From: Dysgonomonas sp. BGC7
Lineage (GTDB): Bacteria > Bacteroidota > Bacteroidia > Bacteroidales > Dysgonomonadaceae
Length of the DNA: 64,000 nucleotides
Direction of reading: 5' to 3'
Assembly (NCBI RefSeq): GCF_001261735.1
Contig: NZ_CVRP01000009.1
Span: forward strand, 124,001 to 188,000
Each line of letters begins with the position of its first letter. Position 1 is the first letter of the stretch. The notes beneath the pieces were generated by a model that did no database searches, was not told where the DNA came from, and saw only the letters and a program-made list of their open reading frames with translations. A program made the position numbers and the translations under genes. Positions 30,916-40,678 of this stretch are shown in pieces.

Positions 30916-33069
30916 ATGAAAATATTTGTACACTTACTTGTTGTTTTATGTTTCTCTGTAACAGTTTCAGCAAGAAATGTAGTTTCTTTTAATGATGGAT
31001 GGTCTTTTAAAAAAGGTCCATTTGATAGCAGTCCATCTGTACTAAACTCAGGCTTTCTGAGTGGGAAATGGGATAAAGTGTCTATTCCTCATACATGGAA
31101 CAATAAGGATATGCAGACCGAGATGGCAAACATGGACTGGATTCGAAACCCTCAAGAGAGATTCTATACAGGAGAGGCAATGTATAAAAAAACATATACA
31201 CCGGATCAATCTTTGAAAGATAAGCGGGTTTTTTTACGATTCGAAGGCGTTGGTTCTGTGGCAAAAATATATGTGAATAATAAATTCGCGGGTAAACATA
31301 TGGGGGCTTATTCTGCTTTTACTGTAGAACTAAGCAGTTTACTCAAGTTTGGAGAAAAAAACGAAATAGTAGTGAAAGTGGATAATACCCCACGTCCGGA
31401 TGTTATCCCTGTCAATAATATTCTGTTTGGCGTATATGGTGGTATATATAGAGATATTTCACTTATTGTTACAGATAAAGTAAATATTGCTGTTACAGAC
31501 TATGCTTCCCCCGGCATTTATATTTCGCAGGAGAATGTGACAAACAAGACCGCTGAGGCCAATGTGAAAATAAAAGTAGATAATACTACAGGAACAAAAC
31601 GTAATATACGTTTAGTAACTACAATTTATGAAATGGACGGTAAGAAAATAAAAGACCGGAAAGAGACTCAGGAAATTGTAGGGCCGCAGGGCAGACATTT
31701 TTTCAATCATAAATTTGTAATATCCAAACCTCATTTGTGGCAAGGGCTCGAAGATCCTTATTTATATAAGGTGGTAACGCAAATTATAGCCGACGGAACG
31801 GTAATAGATGAAGTTGTACAACCTCTTGGATTACGTCATTTTGAGTTGAAAACCGGAGATGGGATGTACCTTAACGGCAAGAAAGTACCTATGTATGGAG
31901 TTTGTCGCCATCAGGACTGGTGGGAGTTAGGGAGCGCTTTGACAAGAAAAGAGCACGATACAGATTTGGCTATTATGAAAGAAATAGGAGCTACTACTAT
32001 TCGTTTTGCTCACTATCAGCAGGCAGAATATATATATGCCAAATGCGATAGTATCGGGTTTATAGTTTGGGCCGAAATTCCGTTTGTGAATAGAGTCAGT
32101 ACATCAGAAACCGAGAATGCAAAACAACAACTAACCGAACTTATTCGTCAAAATTATAATCATCCTTCTATCTATGTATGGGGGCTTCATAATGAGGTAT
32201 ATACTCCGTTTGAGCAAACAATTCCGCTTACCGTAACTTTGCATGACCTTGCAAAGTCGGAAGACCCTTATAGATATACCGTTTCTGTTAGTGGATATAA
32301 TAAGATTGATGCCACTGCGAATAATTATGCCGACATACAGGGTATTAATCATTACTTTGGCTGGTATGGCGGAAAAATAAGTGACATAAAGGGGTGGGTG
32401 AAAGATGTTGAACAGAAATTTCCCGATCATAAAGTCATTTTCTCGGAATATGGAGGAGAAGCTAATCTCGACCATCAAAAAGAAGAGGTTGGAGAAGTTG
32501 GCGATTGCTGTGGCTTCGATAAAAAATATTATGAGTCGTTTGCTACTAAATTCCATGAAATACAGTGGGGCGAAATAAGTCAGCATCCTTATCTGTTGGC
32601 CTCTTATATCTGGAATACTTTCGACTTCGGAACACCACTTTCTTCTCAAGGAGGAGTTCACTCCCGCAATATGAAAGGATTGGTAACATTTGATCGTAAG
32701 ACAAAAAAAGATCCATTCTATTGGTATAAAGCCAACTGGAGTAAAGAGCCTGTATTGTATCTGACACAAAGAAGAGTAACAGAGCGAGAAAATCAAAATA
32801 CCTCTGTGACAGTTTATTCTAATATAGGAGCTCCAAAACTATTTGTAAATGGTAATGAGATAAAAGAGTTCTCTATTGGGACTACTCCGGTTCACTTTAT
32901 ATTTAATGAAGTAAAACTAGAAGAGGGCGAAAATATTATAGAAGTCAAGGCGGATAGAGCAGGAAAAGCCTACGAAGATAGGATTGTTTGGAACTATTCT
33001 CCGGAAAATAAAATGGTGCAAGACGATTCTCTTCCTCAGGAGAGAACAGGAGAGCATATCGGACTATAA
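30916..33069 (+). CDS. GH2 family beta-glycosidase (beta-galactosidase-like)
   Basis: A 717-residue secreted protein with a signal peptide ending near SVTVSA. Order: jelly-roll sugar-binding domain (about 20-190), immunoglobulin-like domain, TIM barrel (about 295-600), a short C-terminal domain. Acid/base Glu lies in YVWGLHNEVYTP (about 426) and the nucleophile Glu in VIFSEYGGEA (about 510). GH2 covers beta-galactosidase, beta-glucuronidase and beta-mannosidase; the shorter length fits Bacteroidetes beta-galactosidase or glucuronidase forms. Four bases after GH105. Specificity is unresolved. Confidence 0.92.
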   Translation: MKIFVHLLVVLCFSVTVSARNVVSFNDGWSFKKGPFDSSPSVLNSGFLSGKWDKVSIPHTWNNKDMQTEMANMDWIRNPQERFYTGEAMYKKTYTPDQSLKDKRVFLRFEGVGSVAKIYVNNKFAGKHMGAYSAFTVELSSLLKFGEKNEIVVKVDNTPRPDVIPVNNILFGVYGGIYRDISLIVTDKVNIAVTDYASPGIYISQENVTNKTAEANVKIKVDNTTGTKRNIRLVTTIYEMDGKKIKDRKETQEIVGPQGRHFFNHKFVISKPHLWQGLEDPYLYKVVTQIIADGTVIDEVVQPLGLRHFELKTGDGMYLNGKKVPMYGVCRHQDWWELGSALTRKEHDTDLAIMKEIGATTIRFAHYQQAEYIYAKCDSIGFIVWAEIPFVNRVSTSETENAKQQLTELIRQNYNHPSIYVWGLHNEVYTPFEQTIPLTVTLHDLAKSEDPYRYTVSVSGYNKIDATANNYADIQGINHYFGWYGGKISDIKGWVKDVEQKFPDHKVIFSEYGGEANLDHQKEEVGEVGDCCGFDKKYYESFATKFHEIQWGEISQHPYLLASYIWNTFDFGTPLSSQGGVHSRNMKGLVTFDRKTKKDPFYWYKANWSKEPVLYLTQRRVTERENQNTSVTVYSNIGAPKLFVNGNEIKEFSIGTTPVHFIFNEVKLEEGENIIEVKADRAGKAYEDRIVWNYSPENKMVQDDSLPQERTGEHIGL

Positions 33070-33224
33070 TTATATAGATGAATAAAATTAGATTCTCTGT
33101 AGGAACTGAAGCTTCATTGATATAGTCTCAACTTTATCTATAAACAGCCCTAGTTACTCTCGAAGCGAAGGCTTAGGTGAAGTCAAATAGATTCACTAAC
33201 AATAGTTGAAAAACAGAAGAGAAT

Positions 33225-33257
33225 ATGTACAAGTTTGTCAGATTTTAGTTAAAATTA
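33225..33257 (+). repeat. Copy A of the 33-bp conserved element
   Basis: Contains TTTGTCA, two variable bases, then TTTTAGTTAAAATTA. Matches copy B (40475-40507, opposite strand) at 30 of 33 bases. Its core TTTTA-GT-TAAAA is an inverted repeat. Lies 85 bp before the GH29 start in a 273-bp gap that otherwise shows no gene. Confidence 0.8.
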
Positions 33258-33342
33258 GAATTACTGAGACTGATAAAAGGGAATAGAAACTCAGGATAAT
33301 GTTAACCTTTGATATACATAATAAACATATAAAATAGAGAAA

Positions 33343-34857
33343 ATGAAAAAAAGTTTATTGTTAATTTTTGCACTGTTTACAGTTTTTGTACTGGAAGGAG
33401 TTGCTCAACAAAACTCAAAAGAGCGTTTGCCTCTTAAGCATGGAGCTCACCGGATAGGTAAACGAACTGACACAGAGATGCAACGGTGGCGCGAATATGG
33501 TCTTGGACAGTTTATCCATTGGGGTGTATATGCTATACCCGGAGGTCAATGGAAAGGTAAAACCACAACATATGCTGCCGAGTGGTTTCGCTCATCAGGA
33601 TTAATAACAAAAGAAGAATATGATAATCTTTATAAAGAGTTCAATCCTACAGACTTTGATGCAAAGCAATGGGCAAAGCAAGCAAAGCAAATGGGAGCAA
33701 AGTATATGATCTTTACGACGAAGCATCATGATGGATTCTGTATGTGGCCGAGTAAATATACTGACTATACAATAGCAAATACTCCGTATAGAAATGATAT
33801 TGTAAAAGAAATCGTAGATGCCTATACTGCGGAAGGTATCGATGTCTATTTGTATTTTTCCATTATAGATTGGAGCCATCCCGGCTATCAGGGAGGAAAG
33901 GGAATTACAAATGACGATCGCAAAATGTGGATCAATTATGATCCGTTCAATAATAAAGAAGAAAAAGACCGATATGAAACTTTCAAAGAGTTTACCCGCA
34001 ATCAACTGATTGAGTTGTTAACAAATTATCCGGCAGCAAAAGGCTTATGGTTCGACGGATCGTGGGATGGTGCCTGGATGAAAGAGGCTGCATGGGTTGA
34101 CAAACTTGGCGAAGAACTGAGAAATATGCATCCCGGCCTTATCATTGGTAGCCGTTTTAGGGCAGATGAGCTAGGTAAACGCCATGTAGATGCAAATGGT
34201 GATCTTATAGATGATTATGACCAACGTTTCGAACGCAATCTGCCAAACACATTAGCAGAAGTGGGAGGCAATGATTGGGATTGTGTAATGACTGTACCTG
34301 AAAATCAATGGGGATATCACAGAGACTGGTCGCTGACTTATGTGAAAACGGCATATGATTTGATTGAAATGACAGTAAAAGCAAATGCTCTGGATGGAAA
34401 TTTCGTTATCAATTTTGGTCCTGATGGAAAAGGTAGCATTCGTAGCGAGGAAACAAAAATAGCCAAAGAAGTAGGAGAGTGGATGGCTGTAAATGGCAGC
34501 GCTGTTTATGGAACACATCATTCGGTTCTCGATAAGCAAGACTGGGGTTATTCTACCCAGAAAGAAGATAATATATATCTGTCAGTCTTTAATAAGCCAA
34601 TGAATAACCTGGTTAGGGTAAAAGTTCCGAAAAGTAAGGATAAAGACATGATTTTTGTTATCGAAAAAGCTGAGTTTCTATCATTAAAAAAATCTGCATC
34701 TGTGCAAAATGGCGGACGTGACAAAACAGGCTCCTTATATTATGATATAGTTATTCCGAAGGAAATACAAAAAACAGACAAGCCATTTGTCATAAAAATA
34801 AAGCTGAAAGAAGTGAACAAAGGCGATAAAGAAGCCTATCAGCAAGCGTTAACCTAA
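33343..34857 (+). CDS. GH29 alpha-L-fucosidase
   Basis: Retaining exo-alpha-L-fucosidase, 504 residues, with signal peptide ([22 protein letters not shown]). Barrel motifs: [41 protein letters not shown], and [12 protein letters not shown] holding the likely nucleophile Asp (about 236). Opens a two-gene unit with GH109 eleven bases downstream. The separate 273-bp leader with the conserved element suggests its own promoter apart from GH105-GH2. Confidence 0.95.
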   Translation: MKKSLLLIFALFTVFVLEGVAQQNSKERLPLKHGAHRIGKRTDTEMQRWREYGLGQFIHWGVYAIPGGQWKGKTTTYAAEWFRSSGLITKEEYDNLYKEFNPTDFDAKQWAKQAKQMGAKYMIFTTKHHDGFCMWPSKYTDYTIANTPYRNDIVKEIVDAYTAEGIDVYLYFSIIDWSHPGYQGGKGITNDDRKMWINYDPFNNKEEKDRYETFKEFTRNQLIELLTNYPAAKGLWFDGSWDGAWMKEAAWVDKLGEELRNMHPGLIIGSRFRADELGKRHVDANGDLIDDYDQRFERNLPNTLAEVGGNDWDCVMTVPENQWGYHRDWSLTYVKTAYDLIEMTVKANALDGNFVINFGPDGKGSIRSEETKIAKEVGEWMAVNGSAVYGTHHSVLDKQDWGYSTQKEDNIYLSVFNKPMNNLVRVKVPKSKDKDMIFVIEKAEFLSLKKSASVQNGGRDKTGSLYYDIVIPKEIQKTDKPFVIKIKLKEVNKGDKEAYQQALT

Positions 34858-34868
34858 AAAATGAAATA

Positions 34869-36287
34869 ATGAGGAAATGTATATTGCTAATATTTAGCCT
34901 GTTTTTAATTAGTGTACAGATTTTACCGGCACAAGGCATTATAAAGTCCAATACACCTAAACGACCAACAGGGCAAACTGATGTGCTGGGACTGAAATGT
35001 GACCCTATACCGACAGTCAGAGTTGGCTTTATTGGTATCGGTATGCGCGGAATAGGTGCTGTCAACCGCTTTATGGCAATAGAAGGTGTCGAAATAAAAG
35101 CAATCTGTGATTTGGAACAATATAATTTAGATCGCACGCAAGATGCTATCGCTAAAAATAATCGTCCTAAAGCTAAGGAATATACAGGTGTTGACGGGTG
35201 GAAGCAACTTTGTGAAAATAAAGATCTTGATCTCATTTATATTTGTACCGATTGGCTTAGTCATACGCCTATAGCCGTGTATGGTATGGAGCAAGGTAAA
35301 CATGTGGCTGTAGAAGTACCGGCTGCGACTACCCTAGATGAATGCTGGCTATTGGTAAATACGGCAGAGAAAACCCGTAAGCATTGTATGATGCTCGAGA
35401 ATTGTTGTTATGACAAGTTTGAAATGGCAACCCTAAACATGGCTCAACAAGGAGTATTTGGTGAATTAGTGCATGTTGAAGGTGCTTATATACATGATTT
35501 GCGCTCTTTGAATTTTAATAAAAGGACTTCTCAAACAGAAGCTTATGAGCCGGGTATAGGAGAGTCTGTGAAGAAAAGACCCGGACTTACTGGCTATTGG
35601 GACTATTGGCGCAAGAAGTATAATATAGAACATACCGGTAATCCTTATCCTACTCATGGTCTAGGCCCTGTTTGTCAGATACTGAATATACATCGGGGCG
35701 ATAAGATGAATCATCTTATATCATTGTCTTCCGGTCAATTTGGTATGACAGAATATGCCGAAAAAAGGTTTGGAAAGAATTCTCCCGAGGCTAAGCAGGT
35801 GTATAAGCTTGGCGATATGAATACAACTCTGATAAAAACCCAGAAAGGCAAGACTATTATGATACAGCACGATGTTACAAGTCCTCGCCCTTATAGCCGC
35901 ATCCATATGGTAAGTGGAACTAAAGGATTTGCTCAAAAATGGCCTGCAACCCAAATAGCGTTAGATAGCCATAGGGCGTTGCCTCGTGCTGAAATGGACT
36001 CAGTGCTTGCTGTATATGAACATCCATTTTATAAAGAGGCAGGAGAGCAAGCCAAGAAGCTGGGAGCAATAGCTCATGGAGGGATGGATTTCATTATGGA
36101 CTATCGTTTGGTTTACTGTCTGAGAAATGGTCTTCCTCTCGATCAGGATGTGTATGATGCAGCAGAATGGTCTTGTTTGGTTGAGTTGACAGAAACCTCT
36201 GTGAAGAATAATGGAGCTCCTGTCGAAATTCCGGACTTTACCCGTGGAGCATGGAATAAGCTTGATGGATTGAAATTTGCGAAGTAA
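34869..36287 (+). CDS. GH109-like NAD-dependent glycosidase (Gfo/Idh/MocA fold)
   Basis: A 472-residue secreted protein (signal peptide to about 22) with the NAD-binding Rossmann loop GFIGIGMRG (53-61), [14 protein letters not shown] and the GH109 feature [23 protein letters not shown]109 enzymes cleave alpha-N-acetylgalactosamine by transient oxidation at C3 with bound NAD. Some members of this clade may act on other sugars. Downstream of GH29 in the same unit; a terminator follows at 36377. Confidence 0.9.
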   Translation: MRKCILLIFSLFLISVQILPAQGIIKSNTPKRPTGQTDVLGLKCDPIPTVRVGFIGIGMRGIGAVNRFMAIEGVEIKAICDLEQYNLDRTQDAIAKNNRPKAKEYTGVDGWKQLCENKDLDLIYICTDWLSHTPIAVYGMEQGKHVAVEVPAATTLDECWLLVNTAEKTRKHCMMLENCCYDKFEMATLNMAQQGVFGELVHVEGAYIHDLRSLNFNKRTSQTEAYEPGIGESVKKRPGLTGYWDYWRKKYNIEHTGNPYPTHGLGPVCQILNIHRGDKMNHLISLSSGQFGMTEYAEKRFGKNSPEAKQVYKLGDMNTTLIKTQKGKTIMIQHDVTSPRPYSRIHMVSGTKGFAQKWPATQIALDSHRALPRAEMDSVLAVYEHPFYKEAGEQAKKLGAIAHGGMDFIMDYRLVYCLRNGLPLDQDVYDAAEWSCLVELTETSVKNNGAPVEIPDFTRGAWNKLDGLKFAK

Positions 36288-36376
36288 GATAGAAATATCA
36301 GATTATGCGATAATGTTAGATAGATTATCTTTCAACATACTACTTTAGTTTTTTGCTATACGATATAGCATCCAAT

Positions 36377-36411
36377 AAGGAGCTGTCTGAGAAGATAGCT
36401 CTTTATTTTTT
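36377..36411. terminator. Terminator between the two convergent glycan clusters
   Basis: An 11-base stem allowing G-U pairs (AAGGAGCTGTC with GATAGCTCTTT) followed by TATTTTTTTT on the plus strand. Lies between GH109 and the acyltransferase gene, which converge. Confidence 0.75.
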
Positions 36412-36430
36412 TTGAGGAGGATTTATATAT

Positions 36431-37654
36431 TTATATTTTCAGTTTTACTCCAGCTCTATTTAATAGTGCAGTTATACCAATCGATAGCAGCGAGAAAAAT
36501 AAGCATTTAAGTATGCCAAAAGGATATTTGAGTACAGTATCGGGCAACTGGAAGTCTGCAAGATAGAATGCCGAATAAAGGATATAAGGGACTAAATAGC
36601 ATGTTAGAGTAGCTGTTCCCGCAGGTTTGATCATGTTGAACCATGATACTTTGCCTTTTTCGACAAGCCAATATATTAAAGTATAAGTTGTGATGGCAAT
36701 AGCTGTACAGTAAAATAACCAAGGAGGTGTTTCCTGTAGTTTCGATACTATCCAGATCCTATTGGAAAAGAATCCGACTAAGAAGAGTAACATTATTACG
36801 CTTGCGGATATGATTATTTCTTTCTTACCTAATCTATTGCTATATCTTGCTACTACTACAGATAGTATAATACCTCCTATTGTAAATGCGGGCAAAGCTC
36901 CATTGCCTATGTGGAAAATGTTTAGCATTTGATCTAAAAAATTACCGTGAGGTAAATCGAGTAGTGCTCCTCCCACTTTCATTTCCGATTTAAGAATGCA
37001 CCATACTACTAGAAAGAACCATACCGGTAGCAGATATTTTAGCCTGTCGCGTGTAAATAGATAAGTAAAGGCACATATAAGATATGTCCATCCTATCAAA
37101 CCCAAAATACCCCACCAACGGGAAGAGAAAATTCCTCCATCATCATCGCGGAATATAATTGCTAAATATAACAGAAATAGAACACCTCCAATCTTAAGTA
37201 TAGAGAATACATGTGTTAGTCTTTTATTCTCAGTTTTAGGATAGATGTTCCATATGAGGAGGAAAGCAACGACCATCAGTATCCTGTATGTTGCTATGTT
37301 TAGCCCTGTTGCTTGAGATACTCCCGATTCTGTATTAACAATGAAAACGCCCATGATAAGTAATGCCAGTGTACGGGTGAGTATATGAGCAACTGTACTC
37401 ACACCCGATATCCTCTTGCTAAATCTCTGTTCGATAGCGTAAGGAATTGACATGCCCACAACGAAAAGGAAACAAGGAAAAACTATATCTGCAAACCCTA
37501 ACATGTCCTGATTATACTCGGCATGACCCAGCCAGCCCGGTTCGCCTTTAATTGTCCACAGGTCGTTTACAAAAATCATTAATAACATGATCAAAGCTCT
37601 AAATATATCTATAGCTATATTCCTTTGCGTAAAATCGGTCTTATTTGTAATCAT
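36431..37654 (-). CDS. DUF5009/heparan-glucosaminide N-acetyltransferase-like membrane protein
   Basis: A 407-residue protein with about ten membrane helices. N-terminal DIFRALIMLLMIFVNDLW and GFADIVFPCFLFVVGMSIPYAIE are the landmarks of the bacterial family related to lysosomal heparan-alpha-glucosaminide N-acetyltransferase. Members are thought to acetylate sugars across the inner membrane; the conserved His may be that in GWLGHAEYNQD. Last gene of the GH18-ThuA-ThuA unit, 15 bases after the second ThuA gene. Confidence 0.85.
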   Translation of the reverse strand: MITNKTDFTQRNIAIDIFRALIMLLMIFVNDLWTIKGEPGWLGHAEYNQDMLGFADIVFPCFLFVVGMSIPYAIEQRFSKRISGVSTVAHILTRTLALLIMGVFIVNTESGVSQATGLNIATYRILMVVAFLLIWNIYPKTENKRLTHVFSILKIGGVLFLLYLAIIFRDDDGGIFSSRWWGILGLIGWTYLICAFTYLFTRDRLKYLLPVWFFLVVWCILKSEMKVGGALLDLPHGNFLDQMLNIFHIGNGALPAFTIGGIILSVVVARYSNRLGKKEIIISASVIMLLFLVGFFSNRIWIVSKLQETPPWLFYCTAIAITTYTLIYWLVEKGKVSWFNMIKPAGTATLTCYLVPYILYSAFYLADFQLPDTVLKYPFGILKCLFFSLLSIGITALLNRAGVKLKI

Positions 37655-37669
37655 ATAGATTGCTTCGTA

Positions 37670-38485
37670 TTATTGGTTAAAAGGATCTCCTTTTGAATTT
37701 TTGCTTACTACCCATCTAAATGCATTAATAAATAATAACTTCTGGGTAGCATCGGTGAACTCATCATCTCCATGTCCCATATTCAGATAGATCATTCTAT
37801 ATTTTTTGTTTGTCCATACTACAGGAAAATCTCCAAATCTGATTACATCTTTTATACCCAAAGGATAATTGTCTGGAGAGATGGAAAGTAATACCTCTAC
37901 GTCCTTGTTCTTTCTTGGACTTGGATTCCATTGATACCATTCGCTTTCTGGTGCAATAAAAGATAATGGCAAGCTTTTAGTTATAGGATGGTTTGTATTA
38001 TCCACAGTCAACTTCACTGGCTGTGGAGGCCAATTATTACAGTAAAATACTCCTCCTCCCAGAAATTGGACAAGCCATGGCCAATTGATATTTTTATCGT
38101 TGTATGCGGCTGCATGAAATCCAACCCAACCTCCGCCATTCTCCATATATTTTTGGAAAGCTTCACGCTCTTTGGGTGCAGATGGGGCTACATTAAGCAT
38201 TACTATTACATCATATTCCTTTAGTTTCTCATAAGGATATTGTGAAAAGTCTGTTGTAATATCCAAATTAAACCCCTTTCCATAATTGAGCCTTTTAAAA
38301 AACTCTACGCCTTGTTCGGCAAATTTTACGTGTGCTTCCTCTGCATGTGTAGTATAATAGACTAGCGCATTGAATCGTGGTTCTTTTGCATAATTGGCGG
38401 GATATTCAATTTCCTTTTGTGCATACAATAAAAAAGGAAGCAAGAGAAATATTGAAATAAAAGAGGCTAGTTTTCCTGTTCTCAT
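37670..38485 (-). CDS. ThuA-like trehalose-utilization domain protein
   Basis: A 271-residue secreted protein (signal peptide MRTGKLASFISIFLLLPFLLYAQ). ThuA belongs to the class I glutamine amidotransferase-like fold; visible: ALVYYTTHAEEAH, GGGWVGFHAAAY and PVVWTNKKYRMIYLNMGHGDDE. ThuA proteins of alphaproteobacteria take part in sugar oxidation; Bacteroidetes relatives are periplasmic and of unknown activity, often near Gfo/Idh/MocA genes. A second ThuA gene lies directly upstream. Confidence 0.88.
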   Translation of the reverse strand: MRTGKLASFISIFLLLPFLLYAQKEIEYPANYAKEPRFNALVYYTTHAEEAHVKFAEQGVEFFKRLNYGKGFNLDITTDFSQYPYEKLKEYDVIVMLNVAPSAPKEREAFQKYMENGGGWVGFHAAAYNDKNINWPWLVQFLGGGVFYCNNWPPQPVKLTVDNTNHPITKSLPLSFIAPESEWYQWNPSPRKNKDVEVLLSISPDNYPLGIKDVIRFGDFPVVWTNKKYRMIYLNMGHGDDEFTDATQKLLFINAFRWVVSKNSKGDPFNQ

Positions 38486-38538
38486 GGTTATAAATATTTA
38501 TAGGTTATGTAAATATGTTTTGTATCGGAAAATATGAC

Positions 38539-39306
38539 TCACCTTTCGGATGCCCATAATATGGCATTTGAAAACATATTGATAAAGTCTTTAGAATCGA
38601 ATAATGTTTTAGAATGCCCCATTAGGAAATATATATTGCGTGCTTTCATCTTCTGATTAGTCCATATAGCAGGATGATCTCCCATCTTTATATCAGAGTA
38701 GGGTGTATATGTAGACTCGTCTACACTGGCCAAAACATGAACATTCGCCCTAGGACTCTTATCGAAGGTGTACCATTCGTCGTCAGGGATAATGAATGAT
38801 TTGTTTACATCATTCATTACCGGATGCAATGTGTCTTCCACATTTACGGTAGCAGTAGCCAAAGGCGCAATGTAGTTTTTGAAACGGATACCTCCCATAA
38901 AGTCAGAGAACCATTGCCACATAGGATATTCGTCAAATTCACCTAACAGAGTAGCATGATGGAGGCCTATCCATCCGCCTTTTCCTTCCTCTATATATTT
39001 GATAAAAGCTGATTCTGCATCTTTGATCCATGTGTAAGGCGGAAAGTCTAATTGAATAATTAACTTATATTGAGAAAGAGACTCTTCGTTAATTCGGTCT
39101 GTATTATTTATTTCTGTGTATTCAAAATTGTTCTCTTTGGCAAAAGAGTCAAGCCATTTCATCCCTGCATCGGTGAATTCGCCATGCTGCCCTCCTCTTT
39201 CTGTTAGTATCAGAATTTTGAGAGGTTTGGTATTTTCTGCTTCTTGTGCATTGCAGCAGATAATTGTTACTGAAAAAAATATGAGTAAGGCATAGATTTT
39301 TTTCAT
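38539..39306 (-). CDS. Second ThuA-like domain protein
   Basis: A 255-residue secreted protein with signal peptide MKKIYALLIFFSVTIICCNA (possible lipobox at ICC). ThuA signatures: LILTERGGQHGEFTDAGMKWL, GKGGWIGLHHATLLGEF and PAIWTNQKMKARNIYFLMGHS. Clearly a divergent relative of its neighbour, not a recent duplicate. 53 bases separate the two. Role as for the neighbour: unknown, linked here to glycan use. Confidence 0.88.
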   Translation of the reverse strand: MKKIYALLIFFSVTIICCNAQEAENTKPLKILILTERGGQHGEFTDAGMKWLDSFAKENNFEYTEINNTDRINEESLSQYKLIIQLDFPPYTWIKDAESAFIKYIEEGKGGWIGLHHATLLGEFDEYPMWQWFSDFMGGIRFKNYIAPLATATVNVEDTLHPVMNDVNKSFIIPDDEWYTFDKSPRANVHVLASVDESTYTPYSDIKMGDHPAIWTNQKMKARNIYFLMGHSKTLFDSKDFINMFSNAILWASER

Positions 39307-39363
39307 GTTGTTTTTGTTTTAAATTTGACTATCGTCCGTCTCTCTTATAATAGTGCAGTTAAA

Positions 39364-40392
39364 TTAAAGATTTAATCCATTATACACCGCTTTACGCAGA
39401 GTTCCCTCGTCATCATCTCCTGCATAGTCCCAATACATGGCTCCTAACATTCCATGTTCTTTGATGTACTTGCATTTGATGCTGATAGAACGAGCGTCGT
39501 CATAGCCACAAACAAACGGAACGGAGTCGCTACTAAGATACGGAGCTTTTGCCTCATCGTCCCACTTGGTAGTGTAGCCGTTAAGAGCAATAATGTTTCT
39601 ATAGTTACTGAAATTTCCTATTTCCTTTTTTCCTCTGCCATAAAAAGGAATTCCCATCACCAACTTATTTAATGATACTCCCATGTTTACATGGGCTTTT
39701 ACTGCTTCATCTACAGAGGTTCCTCCTGTATGTTTCGATCTGTACAGACCAGAATGATGAAAAGGAGGACTACCCATGTCATAAGACATGATGTTTACAA
39801 AATTGATATAAGAGCCTATTCCTCTAAAATCAATATATCTTGCATTGGCTACTGTGGCGAGGGTTAGCAATTTATTTTCACCTATTTCTTCCCGTATATA
39901 TTTCATCATCAACGTGAAATTATCTTTGTCTGCCGGAGAAGACGAGATGCCGGCCATATCAGTAGTAGGATATTCCCAGTCGATGTCAATGCCATCAAGA
40001 GCAAATTCATCAATTACTCGTTTGCAGTCTTTTGCAAATGAACGTCGAAAATGTTCGTCTGCTGCCATTTCGCTAAAGCGTCCGCTTCCCCATCCTCCTA
40101 TAGATAGAATGATCTTCAATGATGGCTTTTGTATCTTTAACTCGACTAGCTGCCTCAGCCTATTTTCATTGTCTATACGCACTCCATCGAATGTGTTGTT
40201 TACATGGCCAAAAGCATAATTGATGTGTGTGATATAGTTCGGATCAGGTATTATACTACTCCATGATGTCACATAGGCCAATACTATTTTTTCTTCGTTT
40301 CTATTAATTACATTGCCAGCCGTTTTATTCGATGTACATGCGAAGGCAAAGTATAATATTATGATTAAAGTGGTTGTTTTTAAGTATTTCAT
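39364..40392 (-). CDS. GH18 family glycosidase (chitinase-like)
   Basis: A 342-residue lipoprotein (lipobox FAC, Cys19). GH18 hallmarks: IILSIGGWGSGRF (SxGG), catalytic DGIDIDWEYP with acid Glu140, INIMSYD-type FVNIMSYDMG, and GAMYWDYAGDD at the end. GH18 includes chitinases and endo-beta-N-acetylglucosaminidases; the complete DxxDxDxE supports activity. First gene of a unit with two ThuA genes and the acyltransferase. The conserved 33-bp element lies 82 bases upstream. Confidence 0.93.
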   Translation of the reverse strand: MKYLKTTTLIIILYFAFACTSNKTAGNVINRNEEKIVLAYVTSWSSIIPDPNYITHINYAFGHVNNTFDGVRIDNENRLRQLVELKIQKPSLKIILSIGGWGSGRFSEMAADEHFRRSFAKDCKRVIDEFALDGIDIDWEYPTTDMAGISSSPADKDNFTLMMKYIREEIGENKLLTLATVANARYIDFRGIGSYINFVNIMSYDMGSPPFHHSGLYRSKHTGGTSVDEAVKAHVNMGVSLNKLVMGIPFYGRGKKEIGNFSNYRNIIALNGYTTKWDDEAKAPYLSSDSVPFVCGYDDARSISIKCKYIKEHGMLGAMYWDYAGDDDEGTLRKAVYNGLNL

Positions 40393-40474
40393 AATCTTTT
40401 ACTGTTTGTATTATTAATGCCGATCAGTAGTTGTTTTTATTTAAAACAATTCTTTATCTAGCTTCTGGAAAATG

Positions 40475-40507
40475 TAATTTTAACTAAAACCTGACAAAGT
40501 TGGACAT
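40475..40507 (-). repeat. Copy B of the 33-bp conserved element
   Basis: Minus-strand copy, 30 of 33 bases identical to copy A. It ends 82 bp before the GH18 start, nearly the same spacing as copy A to GH29. Confidence 0.8.
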
Positions 40508-40512
40508 ATTTC

Positions 40513-40662
40513 AAGCCCCTCTTCGTCTCCCCGAAGGGGAGAAACAGCTGACGCTAGAAATTTATTCCACTTGTGCTAACTGTTGACACTGCTAGCTTCC
40601 CCAGTTTATATTTCCCTCTTGGCTTTGCCTAAGCCTCTCCTTTGGGGAGGTTGGAGGGGCTT
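40513..40662. repeat. REP-doublet-like element with inverted ends and two GC hairpins
   Basis: A 150-bp GC-rich island in an AT-rich gap. Ends are exact inverted repeats AAGCCCCTC (40513-40521) and GAGGGGCTT (40654-40662). Just inside each end is a hairpin: TCTCCCC-GAA-GGGGAGA (40526-40542) and CCTCTCC-TTT-GGGGAGG (40634-40650). A third stem GGCTT/AAGCC lies at 40621-40634. Two outward-symmetric hairpins fit a REPIN or small MITE. It sits just past the ROK stop codon and may act as its terminator. Confidence 0.7.
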
Positions 40663-40678
40663 TTATATAGATAAATTT

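Noticed and set aside
32131-32796. 221-codon open frame on the minus strand inside the GH2 gene
   Set aside because: It is fully antisense to a clear GH2 enzyme with catalytic motifs; the translation has no recognisable domain and an implausible composition.
33661-33705. Repeated GCAAAGCAA units
   Set aside because: They encode the normal [13 protein letters not shown] segment of GH29 enzymes, not a tandem repeat of interest.
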